Notes: generated by a model from the letters alone, not told the origin. 64,000 bases of DNA from Tubulanus polymorphus (GCF_964204645.1 NC_134033.1:10685155-10749154), one strand, 5' to 3'. Shown: positions 35,796-47,056, counted from the first letter of the stretch. Translations and numbers: made by a program.

Positions 35796-37190
35796 ATGAA
35801 GATCTACCAAACTATCTGCCTGCTGGCTTTTTGTCTGTCAAGTGAGTATATTAGAAAATATTGAGTGATTAGAATTTGCATGGGCCACAGTAAAAACTCC
35901 TAAAGACTATCTTTTTTTACATCGATTTTGTTGGGATATTCCGCTTAATAAATTCGACATAAGACCAGTGAAACTGTGCGCGTGCAGTCTGAATAAACCA
36001 TCATTTTACACTCAATTGAAGCATTCCTAAAAAGTAAAAAGATCAGCCATTTTTTTTTTAAATACGGTGTAAATGGATATAAAAACGACGGTTTACTTAG
36101 ACTGCATTAGGTTCTTTGGTCGTATCAGGACCAATTTGAGATATGTGTTCAAAAGTTTAAGATAAATATCTCCAAAAAATCGATATCAGACAAAACAAAA
36201 TAGACTTTTAGCCTGGCAGTCTGGGGGCCAGTTGCTTGGAACAGGTAGTTGCTAACTCCCTCGAGTGGTTAGAGTTTACCAGTGGATAACTGACATAGCA
36301 TAGTGATATGAAAAATGCACAGGTTGTGTGGCGATCGATTCAATGTTTAACAAATTTTTTCAAAAAACGTAATATGCACCAGAAAATCCGTCCATTTTGC
36401 TCCGGGTCAAATTTTAGTCAAATTCGATGAATTATTGGAATTGTTCCAAACTAATTCCTTCTACGTATACGATACATTCGATTTTTTACTCCGTTAGATA
36501 CTTTTAGTCGATCTCTGGGCTGCGACGGATCGATCATGTGTTTGTAATGGGCTTAAAATAAGGACCAAATGGGGTACCCGCAGTGCTACTGTGGCAATCG
36601 AAGATTCCACGTATGGCAGGCGAGGATCCGCCAGGTTCGCTAGTAGATAGTTGGTCGTCCGCGTTCAATTTCTTCTACATTGCGATGAAATCTGAATGAA
36701 CTTTTCGCTTAAATGAATTGGTTATTCATTAACCTACACAGATATCCGAGTGAAGGAATGAAAGTATTGTAAATGTGGTGGGTCCTGCGATAATATATGG
36801 ATACGGGAGTCTAAAAATCCAGCTCAAAGTTCATTGCAAATGAACTAGATTTTACACCGGGCGAACTATTGCTCGTCACGCCATCTGGTGGGATAGCTGG
36901 TTGTTCGGGTACCCCATTTATCTCGCATTTCGAAATCTTTCTTAAAATGTATTTATTTCTTTCGCAGTTGCGGTAGCACCGAGTTGTTTCATACGATTGT
37001 TGAGTTCAGTAGTGACAGCGGTTTAACTAAAAACACCGTTGTCACAATAGCACCTTCTGGATGAAGCGGCGTCACAAGCAGTTTAGAATCGATGATATGT
37101 CATCAGAATACTTACACTGCGATCCAGCTGAGATAGACAATCGTAGCAATCTCTGGCATCAGGTTCGAATACCTGGCGGTGGAGGATGAC
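35796..37190 (+). pseudogene. Ly6/uPAR-like gene, duplicated and disabled copy
   Basis: Exon 1 (35,796-35,841) is intact: ATG, then KIYQTICLLAFCLS, a signal peptide, ending at A|GTGAGT. Exon 2 begins at 36,968 after TTTCTTTCGCAG and aligns with exon 2 of the intact gene at 42,121. Compared with that copy it has a small deletion in the region of the second cysteine that shifts the frame, further indels soon after (the block before CTGGATGAAGCGGCGTCAC), and in-frame stops. No match to exon 3 of the intact copy is visible downstream. The intron also carries a 353-bp inverted-repeat insertion next to the acceptor. The left copy is therefore a pseudogene, although it may still be transcribed from its conserved upstream region. 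Confidence 0.85.
36567..36919. mobile_element. MITE-like insertion in the copy A intron
   Basis: AAATGGGGTACCCG (36,567-36,580) and CGGGTACCCCATTT (36,906-36,919) are perfect 14-bp inverted ends. The insertion is absent from the aligned intron of copy B, so it arose after the duplication or was lost from B. It contains GAGGATCCGCCAGGTTCGCTAG, the reverse complement of the core of the 8-kb minisatellite unit. Confidence 0.75.
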
Positions 37191-37734
37191 CCACAGGAAA
37201 AAAATCGACATAATTTTGCTTTGTATAATTTTGCTTTTTAATCTGGCTTTTTAAACATGTTCATAGTTCGTCAATAAATGAAATAGAATCTTACCTCGAA
37301 ATTATATATGTATCTATCATATTTGTGATACGCAATATATATGTAGTGATAATGATGACCTTTTTAGAAGTCACTCTCGCCTTGCTTGGCTGACAGCTGG
37401 TGAGCGGTTCGGGTTGGTTGGAAAATTTTCCACATGAACCTGAACAAAAATATCCGATTATATACTTCGATTAGAACAAGATATTCTGTAAATTCGACCG
37501 CCGATCACGCAACTGCATACCCACTTCGATTTCCGATTTCTAAATCAATCCCTGTTTCGATACCGGCAGGTGTGACTGGTAGTAGGGTTTATACGGGTCA
37601 CAACGAATATAAGCAACACACCATCCAAATAACTCAGAAAAAGACAGCCATCCCTAATTTTAAGGTCATAACGTTGAAAATGTACTAATTCTAACTGTAG
37701 ACTCTAAATTAGCCAAGAACTGTGCAACAGGGTC

Positions 37735-37865
37735 CTTGCGCAGTCATTGGATCTAAGACCAGCCTATCACCACCTTCGCTTTATAGCCAATCTTACGACT
37801 AAAGAGACCAGTCTTAAGATTTAAGACCACTTTTTTATTCAAGTCACGACAGAAGTACTTTGTCC
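37735..37865 (+). repeat. Short GACCAGTCTAAG repeat remnant in copy A
   Basis: Two to three units are preceded by GTGCAACAGGGTCCTTGCGC and followed by AAGACCACTTTTTTATTCAAGTCACGAC. The equivalent position in copy B (43,660-44,090) has about eight units, so the array has expanded or contracted since the duplication. Confidence 0.75.
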
Positions 37866-38104
37866 TGATATCTTTTTATAATTTCACTCAAATAGATGTA
37901 TACAGTAACACCTAACACCGAGTTCCATTCACAAATAGATGATAAATTCAATTAATTTTATGGTTCACCATGCACCTTTTTACCTGAATCATTTGCTCAA
38001 ACGCTATTTTGTATCCATTCTACGTTATACAAGCTCTTTATCTTCTTTATAGTAATAAATTCATTTCTGCAACGTATATCTATTTACGTTTTTTGAAAGG
38101 TATC

Positions 38105-38825
38105 ACGACTAAACGACGGACGAGTGGGTGACTGGACAACTGGGTGACTGGTCGACTGAACGACTGGTCGACTGAACGACTGGACGACTGGTCGTCTGGA
38201 CGACTGGGTGACTGGTCGACTGAACGACTGGATGACTGAACGACTAGACAACTGGGTGACTGGACGATTGGGTGACTGGACAACTGGTCGACTGAACGAA
38301 TGAACGACTGGGTGACTGGTCGACTTGGTGACTGGTCGAATGGACGACTGGCTGACTGGACGACTAGACAACTGGGTGACTGGACGACTGGGTGACTGGT
38401 CGACTGACCGACTGGTCGCCTGGACGACTAGAAAACTGGGTGACTGGTCGACTGAACGACTGGTCGAATGGACGACTGGGCGACTGGACAACTGGGTGAC
38501 TGGTCGACTGTATGACTTTGTGACTTGGTGACTGGTCGACTGAACGATTGGACGACTGGGTGACTGGTCGACTGACCGAATGGTCGCCTGGGTGACTAGA
38601 CAACTGGGTGACTGGTCGACTGGGTGACTGGTCGACTGAACGACTGGTCGAATAGATGACTGGGTGACTGGACAACTGGGTGACTGGTCGACTGAACGAC
38701 TGGACGACTGGTCGTCTGGACGACTGGGTGACTGGTCGACTGAACGACTCAGTGGATGATTGGACGACTGGGTGACTGGACGACTGGTAGATTGGACGAC
38801 TGAACGACTGGATGACTGAACGTGC
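38105..38825 (+). repeat. 8-bp minisatellite (GACTGNNN)
   Basis: About 90 units of GACTGGTC, GACTGAAC, GACTGGAC and GACTGGGT in varied order. Because 8 is not a multiple of 3 and the unit has no stop on the minus strand, long S/R/P/V/Q-rich frames (up to 270 residues) open on that strand and also in part on the plus strand. They are not genes. The tract sits exactly at the end of duplication copy A. Confidence 0.9.
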
Positions 38826-38899
38826 CGGTGGTGGTGGTTTTGGCGGCAGCGACGATGCCGACGATGATGACACACCCTCATTGGATGGTTTGTCACGCC

Positions 38900-40280
38900 G
38901 TAACTGATATTTATGGCTGGATCATTTGAATGGCTGGATCATCAGAGCCATCGGTAGGGTAGGGTTATGTCATCAGACGCCTCTGCAAAACAAATGAGAC
39001 GGGGGTTAAGAGCACCATCGTTCGAGGTGCCGCAAAAACAGAACGCATCCAATTTCGCAATATAGCGTAGCTACGTAATTCATCTTAAACGTTAGCGTAC
39101 TGTTACCTTATATTTTCTTCAGTGCATACTTAGTAAGACCTATCAATCTTTTCAATATCTTTCCTGTCCAATGAGCTCGCGTAATCTATAAACTTCCGTT
39201 CCACACACGACGACGGTTTAAAAGAAACGGTCGAACTTCAGCATTTCCTGGGCAAGGAAGGAGCGACAACGTGCGCAAAATCTGCGAAAACAACGAAGAA
39301 AATCATCATTTATAAAATTTCAATATGTACCAGTTACTGTTAAGCATGACCACCTTTAATCATAGGTTATGTTTATCGCTAACCATAATGACACAGAACC
39401 CGGAATAACGGAATAAGTGATATATAGAAGATGTACTAACACGTATCTAAAATAGCCAAAGTGCAAAAAGCATATGCTCTGGAAAAAGAAACGCACGTTC
39501 GTTTCTTCGCCCGTTTCTGCGCGGTAATTTTCGTTTCTTCGCCGGTCGAAGAACCGGACGAAGAAACGTAGCAATATTTTTTGCATGGCGTATTAGACGG
39601 AATTCTTTTTTCTTTACTGTGGAATTCACACTCTTTCAAGAATTTTTCGCTATACAATCGCATTAATACCAAATTCTAAGTCATCAAGATGATGCCTTAT
39701 GAACGTTCAGACGAGCCAAACTAGAATCTTTGTGCACGTGAACTGGATGTTTACATTCAAAACTAAGATCTGTGCTCTGGATGCGACCTTTTCATTTCAT
39801 CAAACCTTAAGAGTCTAGAAATAATCGAAGTTGACTCATTATAGGGAGTTCCTCGTTCGAAATATCTTTCAAGCGATCGATAACTTCAGCGTTGAATCAG
39901 TTGTAGATCACAATATCCGTTATAAAATAATCAGAATAAAATCCCCCAATAAATGAATGGATATCTTAAGAGTTTATTTGATTTATTAGAAATATTTCGG
40001 GTGGTCGCTACCACACGCATTCTTCAGTCTAAAATGACTTACCAATAAAATACACAGCTGGTATACGTATATGTATGAAATGAGATACACTGGGGCCAGA
40101 TTTTTAGCGTGTAACCACTAGGGATATCGTATGGGAACTCATAGACTCTACCGTAATATATGTGATCTACTTTTTATCCCAATATTTACTTGCGAGTTCC
40201 TGTTTTGGAATCTTGTTTCATGTTCTATACTAGTTGTACTTTCTTATACCAATCGAAATATTGCCTTACTGACTGGTGAC
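38900..40280. other. Spacer between duplicates, no gene
   Basis: Contains a near-perfect hairpin CGTTTCTTCGCCGGT...ACCGGACGAAGAAACG (about 39,530-39,567). A minus-oriented PLE-tail-like motif lies near 39,970-40,030 (TTTATTAGAAATATTTCGGG...ATTCTTCAG). No supported ORF. Confidence 0.45.
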
Positions 40281-40287
40281 CAGTTAC

Positions 40288-40662
40288 CAGCGGCGGATCC
40301 AGCATTTCAGGGAAGGGTTGCACAAATTAGGAAGGAGAGTCTGTGGGTCCCCCCCAGAAAATATTCTGAAATTAGATGCACGGAGACGCGTTCTAGGCAC
40401 GATCGGAATACGTCCGACCCGGAACCAGTCCAGTCATTCAACCAAACGCAGCAATGAACATCGATGAAACGCCATGAACTAGAGGACAGCCGAGAAAAGC
40501 GTCGGTAAACGACGACGACAACGCTTATTAGGCCAAGACATTTTCAGGAATTTTTCAGATGAGCTTTTTCTTCTTTCTCACTAAAAGGTCAGTCCCTAAA
40601 AATAGCAAGGACTTTACGGGGGGTGGCAGGTGCCCCCTGTGCACCCTCTGGATCCGCCGCTG
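40288..40662. mobile_element. hAT-like MITE with CAGCGGCGGATCCAG ends
   Basis: CAGCGGCGGATCCAG at 40,288 and CTGGATCCGCCGCTG ending at 40,662 are perfect inverted ends. Elements with CAG(C/T)GGCGGATCCAG ends are widespread in animal genomes and usually placed with hAT. GTTAC is found on both sides, but a full 8-bp target duplication is not clear. No transposase. It marks the left edge of duplication copy B. Confidence 0.8.
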
Positions 40663-41350
40663 GTTACTACACCTGGCTGGTCACCGGTCACAACACCTGA
40701 CTCGTCACCAGTAACCACACCAATCGGACAAACTTTCAAACTGGGGCAATTACTATTCGTCAATGGTCTAGTGGGTACGCTTGGATGGCATGCTGAAGGT
40801 TGCAAGCTCGCGCCCTGCCAGGTTTAGGGAAACGGCCGGCTATAGTTAGTCAGTGACATGCTGGTGTCATTGACTAGCTTGGTTTGGGTTTAACGACTCT
40901 TTTTTTTAAGAATATTGTCACTATTTGGAAACCTGCCAATGTCTCTTCATTATGATTGCGTTTAACTGTTGAAATCCTCGCTGTTATTTTGCACTATTAC
41001 ACAATAACGTCTTTCGGCGAACACTTCTCTTTCAATCGTAGATCGACTGAGAATCTATTTCGGTTCTAGTTCCAGAACCTGTTTTTTGTTATTTTGTTCT
41101 TCAATTATCACAACATTCAAAGAGTATTTGTTCACTCGACACGAATAAAACGTCATTCGACGAACAATTTTCTTTGAATCTTTCAGGGATCGACTGAGAA
41201 TGTATTTTTATCTATCGTAGTCAATACCGTCGTCAACTTGTTTACTGCGGTTTTGTTGTTGAAACTAAGAGTTACATATTTGCTGAAATAATAATACGTG
41301 AATTTGCTACCATTTCGGTGTCAACAGTTCTGCAAATAAGACGCGTTACG

Positions 41351-43229
41351 ATGAAGATCTACCAAGCTGTCTGTCTGCTGGCTGTTTGTCTGTCATGTGA
41401 GTATCATATATTGTCAAAAATACATATTTTGATATTATTCATCATATGAATGGGATCCGGTTGCTTGGAGTTGCAGGTAGGTGCAAGCTCCCTGGTCAAA
41501 GTAAACCACAACTGACATATTATCATAGTGACTTATAAGTGCGTTTGAAAATGCTTGAGTGACGTAGGGCTATCGATCTAAGGTTTAACAAAATTCAACA
41601 CACTTCTTTTAAACATACCTTTGAGAGATACGCACCGAAAAATCCGTTCGTTTTACCCCGTCAAAATTCAAGTAAAATTCTATGAACTATGAACAGGTTC
41701 CAGCCTTAAAACTACTATGCCGACCTAAGATGTTCAGTGAAATGGTGGTACGCAGTGGGAGACCCCTTTTGCGCTTAATCTCAAACTCAAGCGGGTACAG
41801 ATCCGTCGTCAGGAAAGATATTCAAAAGATCTTAACGCAGGCTTAAACTGCAAATAACCCTCTTTAACCTCTGTGAAAAAAAGGAAATATAGCTTCAAGA
41901 CATACTTAGATATTTCAAAATTTATAAATATTGCGATTTCTTTTACGCACGGTTAAGATATGCGGTCCTTGGTTTCACATCGTCACTGTTCTCAATTGTT
42001 TCCGGCCCCTTAACCTTTTAATCAACTTGAATTCGTAAATTTAATCGATCTCTGTGCTGCACCGGAACGACCATGTATTTCTAATGTATTTCTATTTTAT
42101 GATATGTTTATTTTTCGCAGTTGCGGCAGCAAAGGACTGCTTCAAGTGTATCAGCGTTGAGTCCAGTACTAGCACCGGCTTGACTAAAAATACCGTCGTC
42201 ACAATAACAACTTTGAGAAACCTACTGGATAAAGCGACGTCACTAACAAGCGCGGAGAGGAGCGCTTTGGAAACTATGTTGAACTATTTTCTGACCACAT
42301 ATGCCAGCTACGCCTGCGATCCGGCTGAGAGGTTGAAGAAGGACAAAGGAAAACCTGCTAAAACTTGTAAAGCGTCTGGGAGCTGGTGCAGGGTAAGTAC
42401 CGATGATGTGAGGTTTTTGAGCGCGACTCAGGGCGGACATCCCTGCCAATCAGACGCTTCACATGAAGTATTAGCGCCGCTTATGAATAAACCAGCGACA
42501 CTGTTCATCAAATTTTAAATAATGATCTATATCACTGTGGGATTCGACCCTAATAGAAACTACAGCGACGCCCAATTACCGTGATGTGTCCTCCATAGCA
42601 GGATACCCGCCTTCGGATTGATGTTGAGACATCAACATATCAGCGTCACTCCCAAAACGGCCAATGGTTTACTAATTTCCTACTGAATTCAATGCATCCT
42701 TGTGATCATTCACATTTTAAACTATGCTAAAAACTTTCCCGGGGTTATTTAGGACCAAAGAATTGTCACATCAACACAAAACACCCCGCCCAATGACCGC
42801 GATTCGTCCTCCAAAAACGCTCCAACCAATTCATATAGTAATCTAGATCTAAATGTGTATTATTTTATTTTTCAGATGTCATCAATGGACATCCAGTTGC
42901 CGAACAGCAAGTCAGTGCACATCAACGTTCACGGATGTTGGTCGCAGATTTCCGGTTTAACCGGCTACACGGCGCTGACTTGCGATGCTATGAAGAAAAA
43001 CTCGAAGGGCAAAGACAAAAAGAAATGCAAAAAAGACAAAACGGACGGTTACTGCCACGCCGGCTCCAAGTACTTCTACACGCAGAATAAATACAACAGT
43101 TTGGTGCAAATTCAACAGATGTGCTGTCACGCTAATCTGTGCAACTACGCGCGCGGATCCGCGGCGATTCCTGCTATCAGTAGCAGTTTAATCTTCGTTA
43201 CGTCACTTTTTTCTTTATTCAAATTTTAG
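41351..43229 (+). CDS. Ly6/uPAR-like GPI-anchored protein (3 exons)
   Basis: The exons are 41,351-41,396, 42,121-42,392 and 42,876-43,229. Donors are GTGAGT and GTAAGT and acceptors are TTTTTCGCAG and TTATTTTTCAG. The phases (1, then 0) match, giving 223 residues. Residues 1 to about 19 (MKIYQAVCLLAVCLSFAAA) form the signal peptide. The mature chain has a three-finger-type cysteine pattern opening with DCFKC and closing with MCCHANLCN, the CCxxxxCN signature of Ly6/uPAR proteins. A Lys-rich loop (KKNSKGKDKKKCKKDK) lies between. The last 20 or so residues (IPAISSSLIFVTSLFSLFKF) are hydrophobic with no charged tail until the final Lys, as in GPI-signal sequences. Ly6 proteins are mostly cell-surface modulators or ligand-binding proteins; the partner here is unknown. 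The length exceeds a single domain (about 80-100 residues), so long loops or a second partial domain are present. Confidence 0.88.
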
Positions 43230-43664
43230 AGAATCGTTGAAAATCTTTAGTACCCGTTTCGACAGTTCTCCATAGTTAGAATTAGACCCTCGAGTTGAAA
43301 CATCGAAAATAAATCCCGATCAGTCGCTTGCCGCTGGTTCGGGTTGGATGAAAGATTGTCTGAACGAACCGTAACCAAAATATCTAATTATATTTTTACA
43401 TATTTCTATTTGTACGGTGAATTCTGTTATACCGACCAGCATCCATCCACCATGAACTCCGACTATATCACTCTGTTATTTCGATTTCCGATTTCAAATT
43501 CAAACCCTCTGTATCGCCTCCGGCAGGTGTGACTGGTCGAAGGGTATATACGCGACACACCAAATAAGCATCAAATCTAACGACCAAATGTCTAGGAGAA
43601 AGACAGTCAGGATCACAACATGAACTACATTTACTGTAGTTCCTTTAACAGAGAACTGTGGAAC

Positions 43665-44060
43665 AGGGTCCTTGCACATTAATGGCTTAGGTCTAAGACC
43701 GAACTATGACCACCTTTGCTTTATAGCCAATCTATCAGCTTAAGACCAGCCTAAATTCATGTTGGTTCTATATAACCAATCTTACAACTTAAGACCAGTC
43801 TAAGCTCATTTTGGTTCTATAACCAATACCATTTTAGACCAGTCTAAGAACATTTTGGATCTTAGTCAATCTAACAACTTAGAACCAGTCTAGGCTCAAT
43901 TTGGTTCTACAACCAATCTAACAATTTAGAACAAGCTATCTAAGTTCATTTTGGTTCTATAACCAACCTAACCACTTATGACCAATCTAAGCTCATTGGT
44001 TCTACAGCCAATCTATCAACCAGTCATAAGATTTAAGACCGCTTCTTTTCTACTTAAGTG
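43665..44060 (+). repeat. Array of the GACCAGTCTAAG repeat in copy B
   Basis: About eight diverged units follow TGTGGAACAGGGTCCTTGCAC and are closed by AAGACCGCTTCTTTTCTACTTAAGTGACGAC. The start and closing sequences recur at the other arrays, so they appear to be the ends of one transposable unit with an internal array. Confidence 0.8.
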
Positions 44061-44327
44061 ACGACTGTAGAACTTCGTCCTGATGTTGTTAATATTTTAC
44101 TTTAGCCTCCAATACACGATATATACGCATTAACACCTAACATCTGGTTCCATTCACAAATAGATGATAATTAATTTTATTGATTGCTGCGTGCCTTTTT
44201 ACCTGACCATTTGCTCAAACGCTATTTTGTATCCTTTCTACGTTTTATTCTTCAAAGCAATAAATTCATTTCTGCAACGCGCATACATTACATAGACTAT
44301 ATTTACTTTTTTCTAAAGATGTCTTGA

Positions 44328-44361
44328 TCGCGACACCCGTGCGCCGAGGCACGTGTCGCGA
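44328..44361. repeat. GC-rich hairpin upstream of the GPCR
   Basis: TCGCGACAC and GTGTCGCGA are perfect inverted arms with an inner GTGC...GCAC pair. It lies about 180 bases before the receptor start codon and just outside duplication copy B. Function unknown. Confidence 0.55.
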
Positions 44362-44539
44362 CCTCAGATTTTTAAAGATATTCCATTAGTATTTCAATCA
44401 GACTTCAGCGAAGCGGCTGAATTCGTTAAATGGATTCAATTTACGGCAAGTCACACGAATGAGTCGAGTAGAAAGGGAGGAGAGAAAGAGCGGATATACC
44501 ATCCATATTTCCCGAAAATAACACATTCAAGATAGTCAG

Positions 44540-45643
44540 ATGATGTCGGCCGAAGGAGAGACAAGTAATACAACTATATCGGAATACGGATTATCCGCTA
44601 CTACCGGTTATAACCGGTTTAATCCACATCCCAGGTGTAAATTCATTCACTACTCCGACTATAAACCGTTCTACTTGAACACGTTTTACCAGGCGAGTAA
44701 TTACGTCACTTCCGCTGCAGCGATCGTCGGAGTCGTCTGCAACACTTTAGCCTACGTCGCGTTGTCGTCGTCGAATCACCGCGCGAATACTAGTATTCTG
44801 TATCTGAAATACCTCGCCGTATTCGACGTGTTCTCCTGCGCGTCGTATTTGGTTTTCAATTTCCAGAAGGAATTGTACAACCACACTCTGTTACTGGACA
44901 TGTCTTCGAAGATAAACCACGCGATGAAGCGCGCGTCCGTACACACGCAAAATTCCATGTTATTTTTTACGAAATTGAACGATTTGATCGTCGTCATAAT
45001 CGCTATAGATAGATATATCGTCGTGTGCTGGCCGTTACGGGCAAAATCAATCGTCACGAACAAACGCGCTCGCGTCAAAATTACGGTTTTGTTTCTGGTG
45101 ACTTTCGCGTGCGGCTGGACGAACTGGGTCCGGTACACGACTCGTAGGTCGACAAACCCGTGCACCGGTCACGAACGCTGGACGCAGAAACTAACGCCCC
45201 TCGCCAAGAACCTCTACGTGAAATATTACGATTTGTTCGTAACCCGTACGATCATGACGATCGTGCCTACTGTTTTGTTGTCGTGTTCGACGACCAGGCT
45301 GATATTCACGTTGAAAAAAGCCCGAAAACAACGACAGAATTTGTCGGGGACGAGTTTTAAAAAGGGAACCAGCGACGAAAGGAGTTTAACGCTAACTCTG
45401 ATTCTAATATCGTGCGTATTTCTGTTGAAACAGGTTTTTTCACTGCAGGCTTCTGTCAGTAATCTAGTAGTTCTGTATACAGGTACCCCGGGACGAACTA
45501 AGGCCACCCCTTATCTGAACGGATTCAGAAATTTGTCGAGGATGATTTTAGCTACGTTTAATTTCGTTATTTACTGCGCGTCGAGGCGCCGCTTTCGGCA
45601 CAAAGTGGAACTAATTCTATGCGCGGCTTGTAAAAAGATGTAA
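44540..45643 (+). CDS. Class A (rhodopsin-like) GPCR, peptide-receptor type, single exon
   Basis: 367 residues with seven hydrophobic segments at about 53-75, 84-106, 139-161, 179-198, 236-257, 282-305 and 330-347. TM1 has N68 (CNTLAY), TM2 has D96 (LAVFD), and TM3 ends in IDRYIVVCWPL with the canonical DRY motif at 157-159. TM5 has P243 and TM7 ends NFVIYC in place of NPxxY. The N-terminus has a glycosylation sequon at N10. The TM6 CWxP motif is absent (the segment reads LLKQVFSLQA), and no cysteine is obvious at the top of TM3, so the usual disulphide to C208 may be missing. The overall look is that of the FMRFamide/thyrotropin-releasing-hormone-receptor-like orphans expanded in lophotrochozoans; the ligand is unknown. 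Two adjacent Met codons start the frame; no upstream in-frame start is better. Confidence 0.88.
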   Translation: MMSAEGETSNTTISEYGLSATTGYNRFNPHPRCKFIHYSDYKPFYLNTFYQASNYVTSAAAIVGVVCNTLAYVALSSSNHRANTSILYLKYLAVFDVFSCASYLVFNFQKELYNHTLLLDMSSKINHAMKRASVHTQNSMLFFTKLNDLIVVIIAIDRYIVVCWPLRAKSIVTNKRARVKITVLFLVTFACGWTNWVRYTTRRSTNPCTGHERWTQKLTPLAKNLYVKYYDLFVTRTIMTIVPTVLLSCSTTRLIFTLKKARKQRQNLSGTSFKKGTSDERSLTLTLILISCVFLLKQVFSLQASVSNLVVLYTGTPGRTKATPYLNGFRNLSRMILATFNFVIYCASRRRFRHKVELILCAACKKM

Positions 45644-45699
45644 GCTCTTCGTGTCAATGAATACGCCTCGTGTGCACATAGTCTGATGACTGAGACCAG

Positions 45700-45980
45700 A
45701 TTCATCGTTGTCTAAACTCAATATGATTCTATAGCCAACCCAATAACTTGAGACCAGTCTATGCCCATTTTGGTTCTATAACCAATGTAACAACTTAAGA
45801 CCAGTCTAAGCTCATTTTGGTTCTACAGCCAATCATACACCAAGTTAAGACCAGTTCAAGCTCATTTTTGGTTCTAAACCAATCTAACACGACATTGAGA
45901 CCGGTCTAAGCTCAATTTGGTTCTATAACCAATCTATACAATGTAAGACCAGTCTTAGCCCAATTTGGTTCTAACTAAAG
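45700..45980 (+). repeat. Array of the GACCAGTCTAAG repeat 3' of the GPCR
   Basis: Six units of the same 46-48-bp family in plus orientation begin about 60 bases after the receptor stop codon, so they probably fall in its 3' UTR or just beyond. Confidence 0.8.
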
Positions 45981-46479
45981 ACGCCGGTTGTGAAAAAAAA
46001 ATAATTTTGAAAAAAAAACGAGAACAAATATAAATTTGGGTCGAATATAGAATTCAATGGAATCAGAAGCTGTAAAATGTTTTACACGTAGGCACTATTG
46101 GTATCGGATCAGAAATCTGATTAGACTCGTCGAAAAATTCAGGGGCCAGATCCAGCCGCAGACGACAGCACGAGTATGTAAATATGACATTTTTAACTGA
46201 AAAAGGCACAGTAATCCACGAGAAGAGCAAGCTGCAAACGAGGCCAAGTGTACGGGTTTGAAAGGTTTTAAGATTTCAGTGTATTCTAATGAACGTGAGT
46301 GACATAAGAGGGAATATGAGGTAATTTACGCGTTGAAAACGACCAAAAATTATATAAATGGAAAAATTGTCTTCAACCTTGTAATGTATAGTTACTTCAA
46401 AATCTCGATGTATTGAATTAAGGCAGCCAACAAAAGTGACCCCGACCAAATTTTGAATTTTGAATTTTGAAATTTTCAA

Positions 46480-46640
46480 TTATGTACTTCGATTTAAATA
46501 AAAAATTCTGTAGACTCGAATGCCAATCACACGACTTGTCCATTTTTCGATTACCGATATCAAAATCTATCAAAATCAAGCCCCCTGTTTCGTTCCCGGC
46601 CCACCTGGTGCGGTGGGTTTATACCAAATCAAAAAAAATC
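46480..46640 (+). repeat. Third copy of the duplication's 3' block
   Basis: TACTTCGATTTAAATAAAAAATTCTGTAGACTCGAATGCCAATCACACGAC and the following CGATTACCGATATCAAAATCTA...CCCGGCCCACCTGGTGCGGTGGGTTTATACC correspond to 37,457-37,600 of copy A and 43,378-43,550 of copy B. This block is therefore an interspersed repeat rather than unique duplicated sequence. Confidence 0.6.
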
Positions 46641-47056
46641 AAATGAAATCTATCAATCAAATAGATAACAGGGTGAATTCCTATTCCAAGATAAGGGAAA
46701 AATAACACGCGAATCTTGGGTCCAACAGCCTTCTGTCCTAGTTTCAATGCGCTGTGGTCGGCGCCGGGCCCGCAAAACTCGTAAATGCAATAGTGTACCG
46801 GGAGGTGGCGGCGCTGTTTGCGACTAGGGATACTAAAAGTGTAAACAAATGCAGTGGTGCCATGTGGTGTGAAAGCACATGGTCTCCTTGCCGCATGACA
46901 GTTAGGCGCTAACAAGCGCGGGGAACGAGCGGCTCAACTTACCGTACAACACGCGCGCCTCATCGAATGGATTAATATCTCGAGCGGATTAACAACCGGA
47001 TTAACAGTTGGATTAGTAAACGGATCATATTTATTAGCAGAACCGGTGTCGGCAAG

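Larger units (their letters stand above)
34741..38095 (+). repeat. Tandem segmental duplication, left copy (A)
   Basis: Sequence from TCACCGGTCACCACACCTGA to the ATAAATTCATTTCTGCAACG block (38,047-38,066) is collinear with 40,679-44,290. Shared landmarks are a tRNA-like SINE relic, a repeated GTTGTTGGACC(T/C)GTTTTTGGACG block, exon 1 of the Ly6-like gene, exon 2, the GGTTCGGGTTGG...GGCAGGTGTGACTGG block, a GACCAGTCTAAG array and a 3' block. Copy A lacks exon 3 and most of the array, and it has gained an insertion in the intron. Confidence 0.85.
40670..44300 (+). repeat. Tandem segmental duplication, right copy (B)
   Basis: Collinear with 34,741-38,095 (see copy A). Copy B holds the intact Ly6-like gene, its upstream block and a longer GACCAGTCTAAG array. 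It ends at AATAAATTCATTTCTGCAACG near 44,280, about 250 bases before the GPCR start codon. Confidence 0.85.

Noticed and set aside
38084-38896. 270-residue minus-strand SRPV/DQS repeat protein
   Set aside because: Generated by an 8-bp satellite; three minus frames are open, and there is no selection for one frame.
44353-44535. Upstream 60-residue ORF as a first exon of the GPCR
   Set aside because: It ends in a stop just before the GPCR start, and the receptor ORF is complete by itself.
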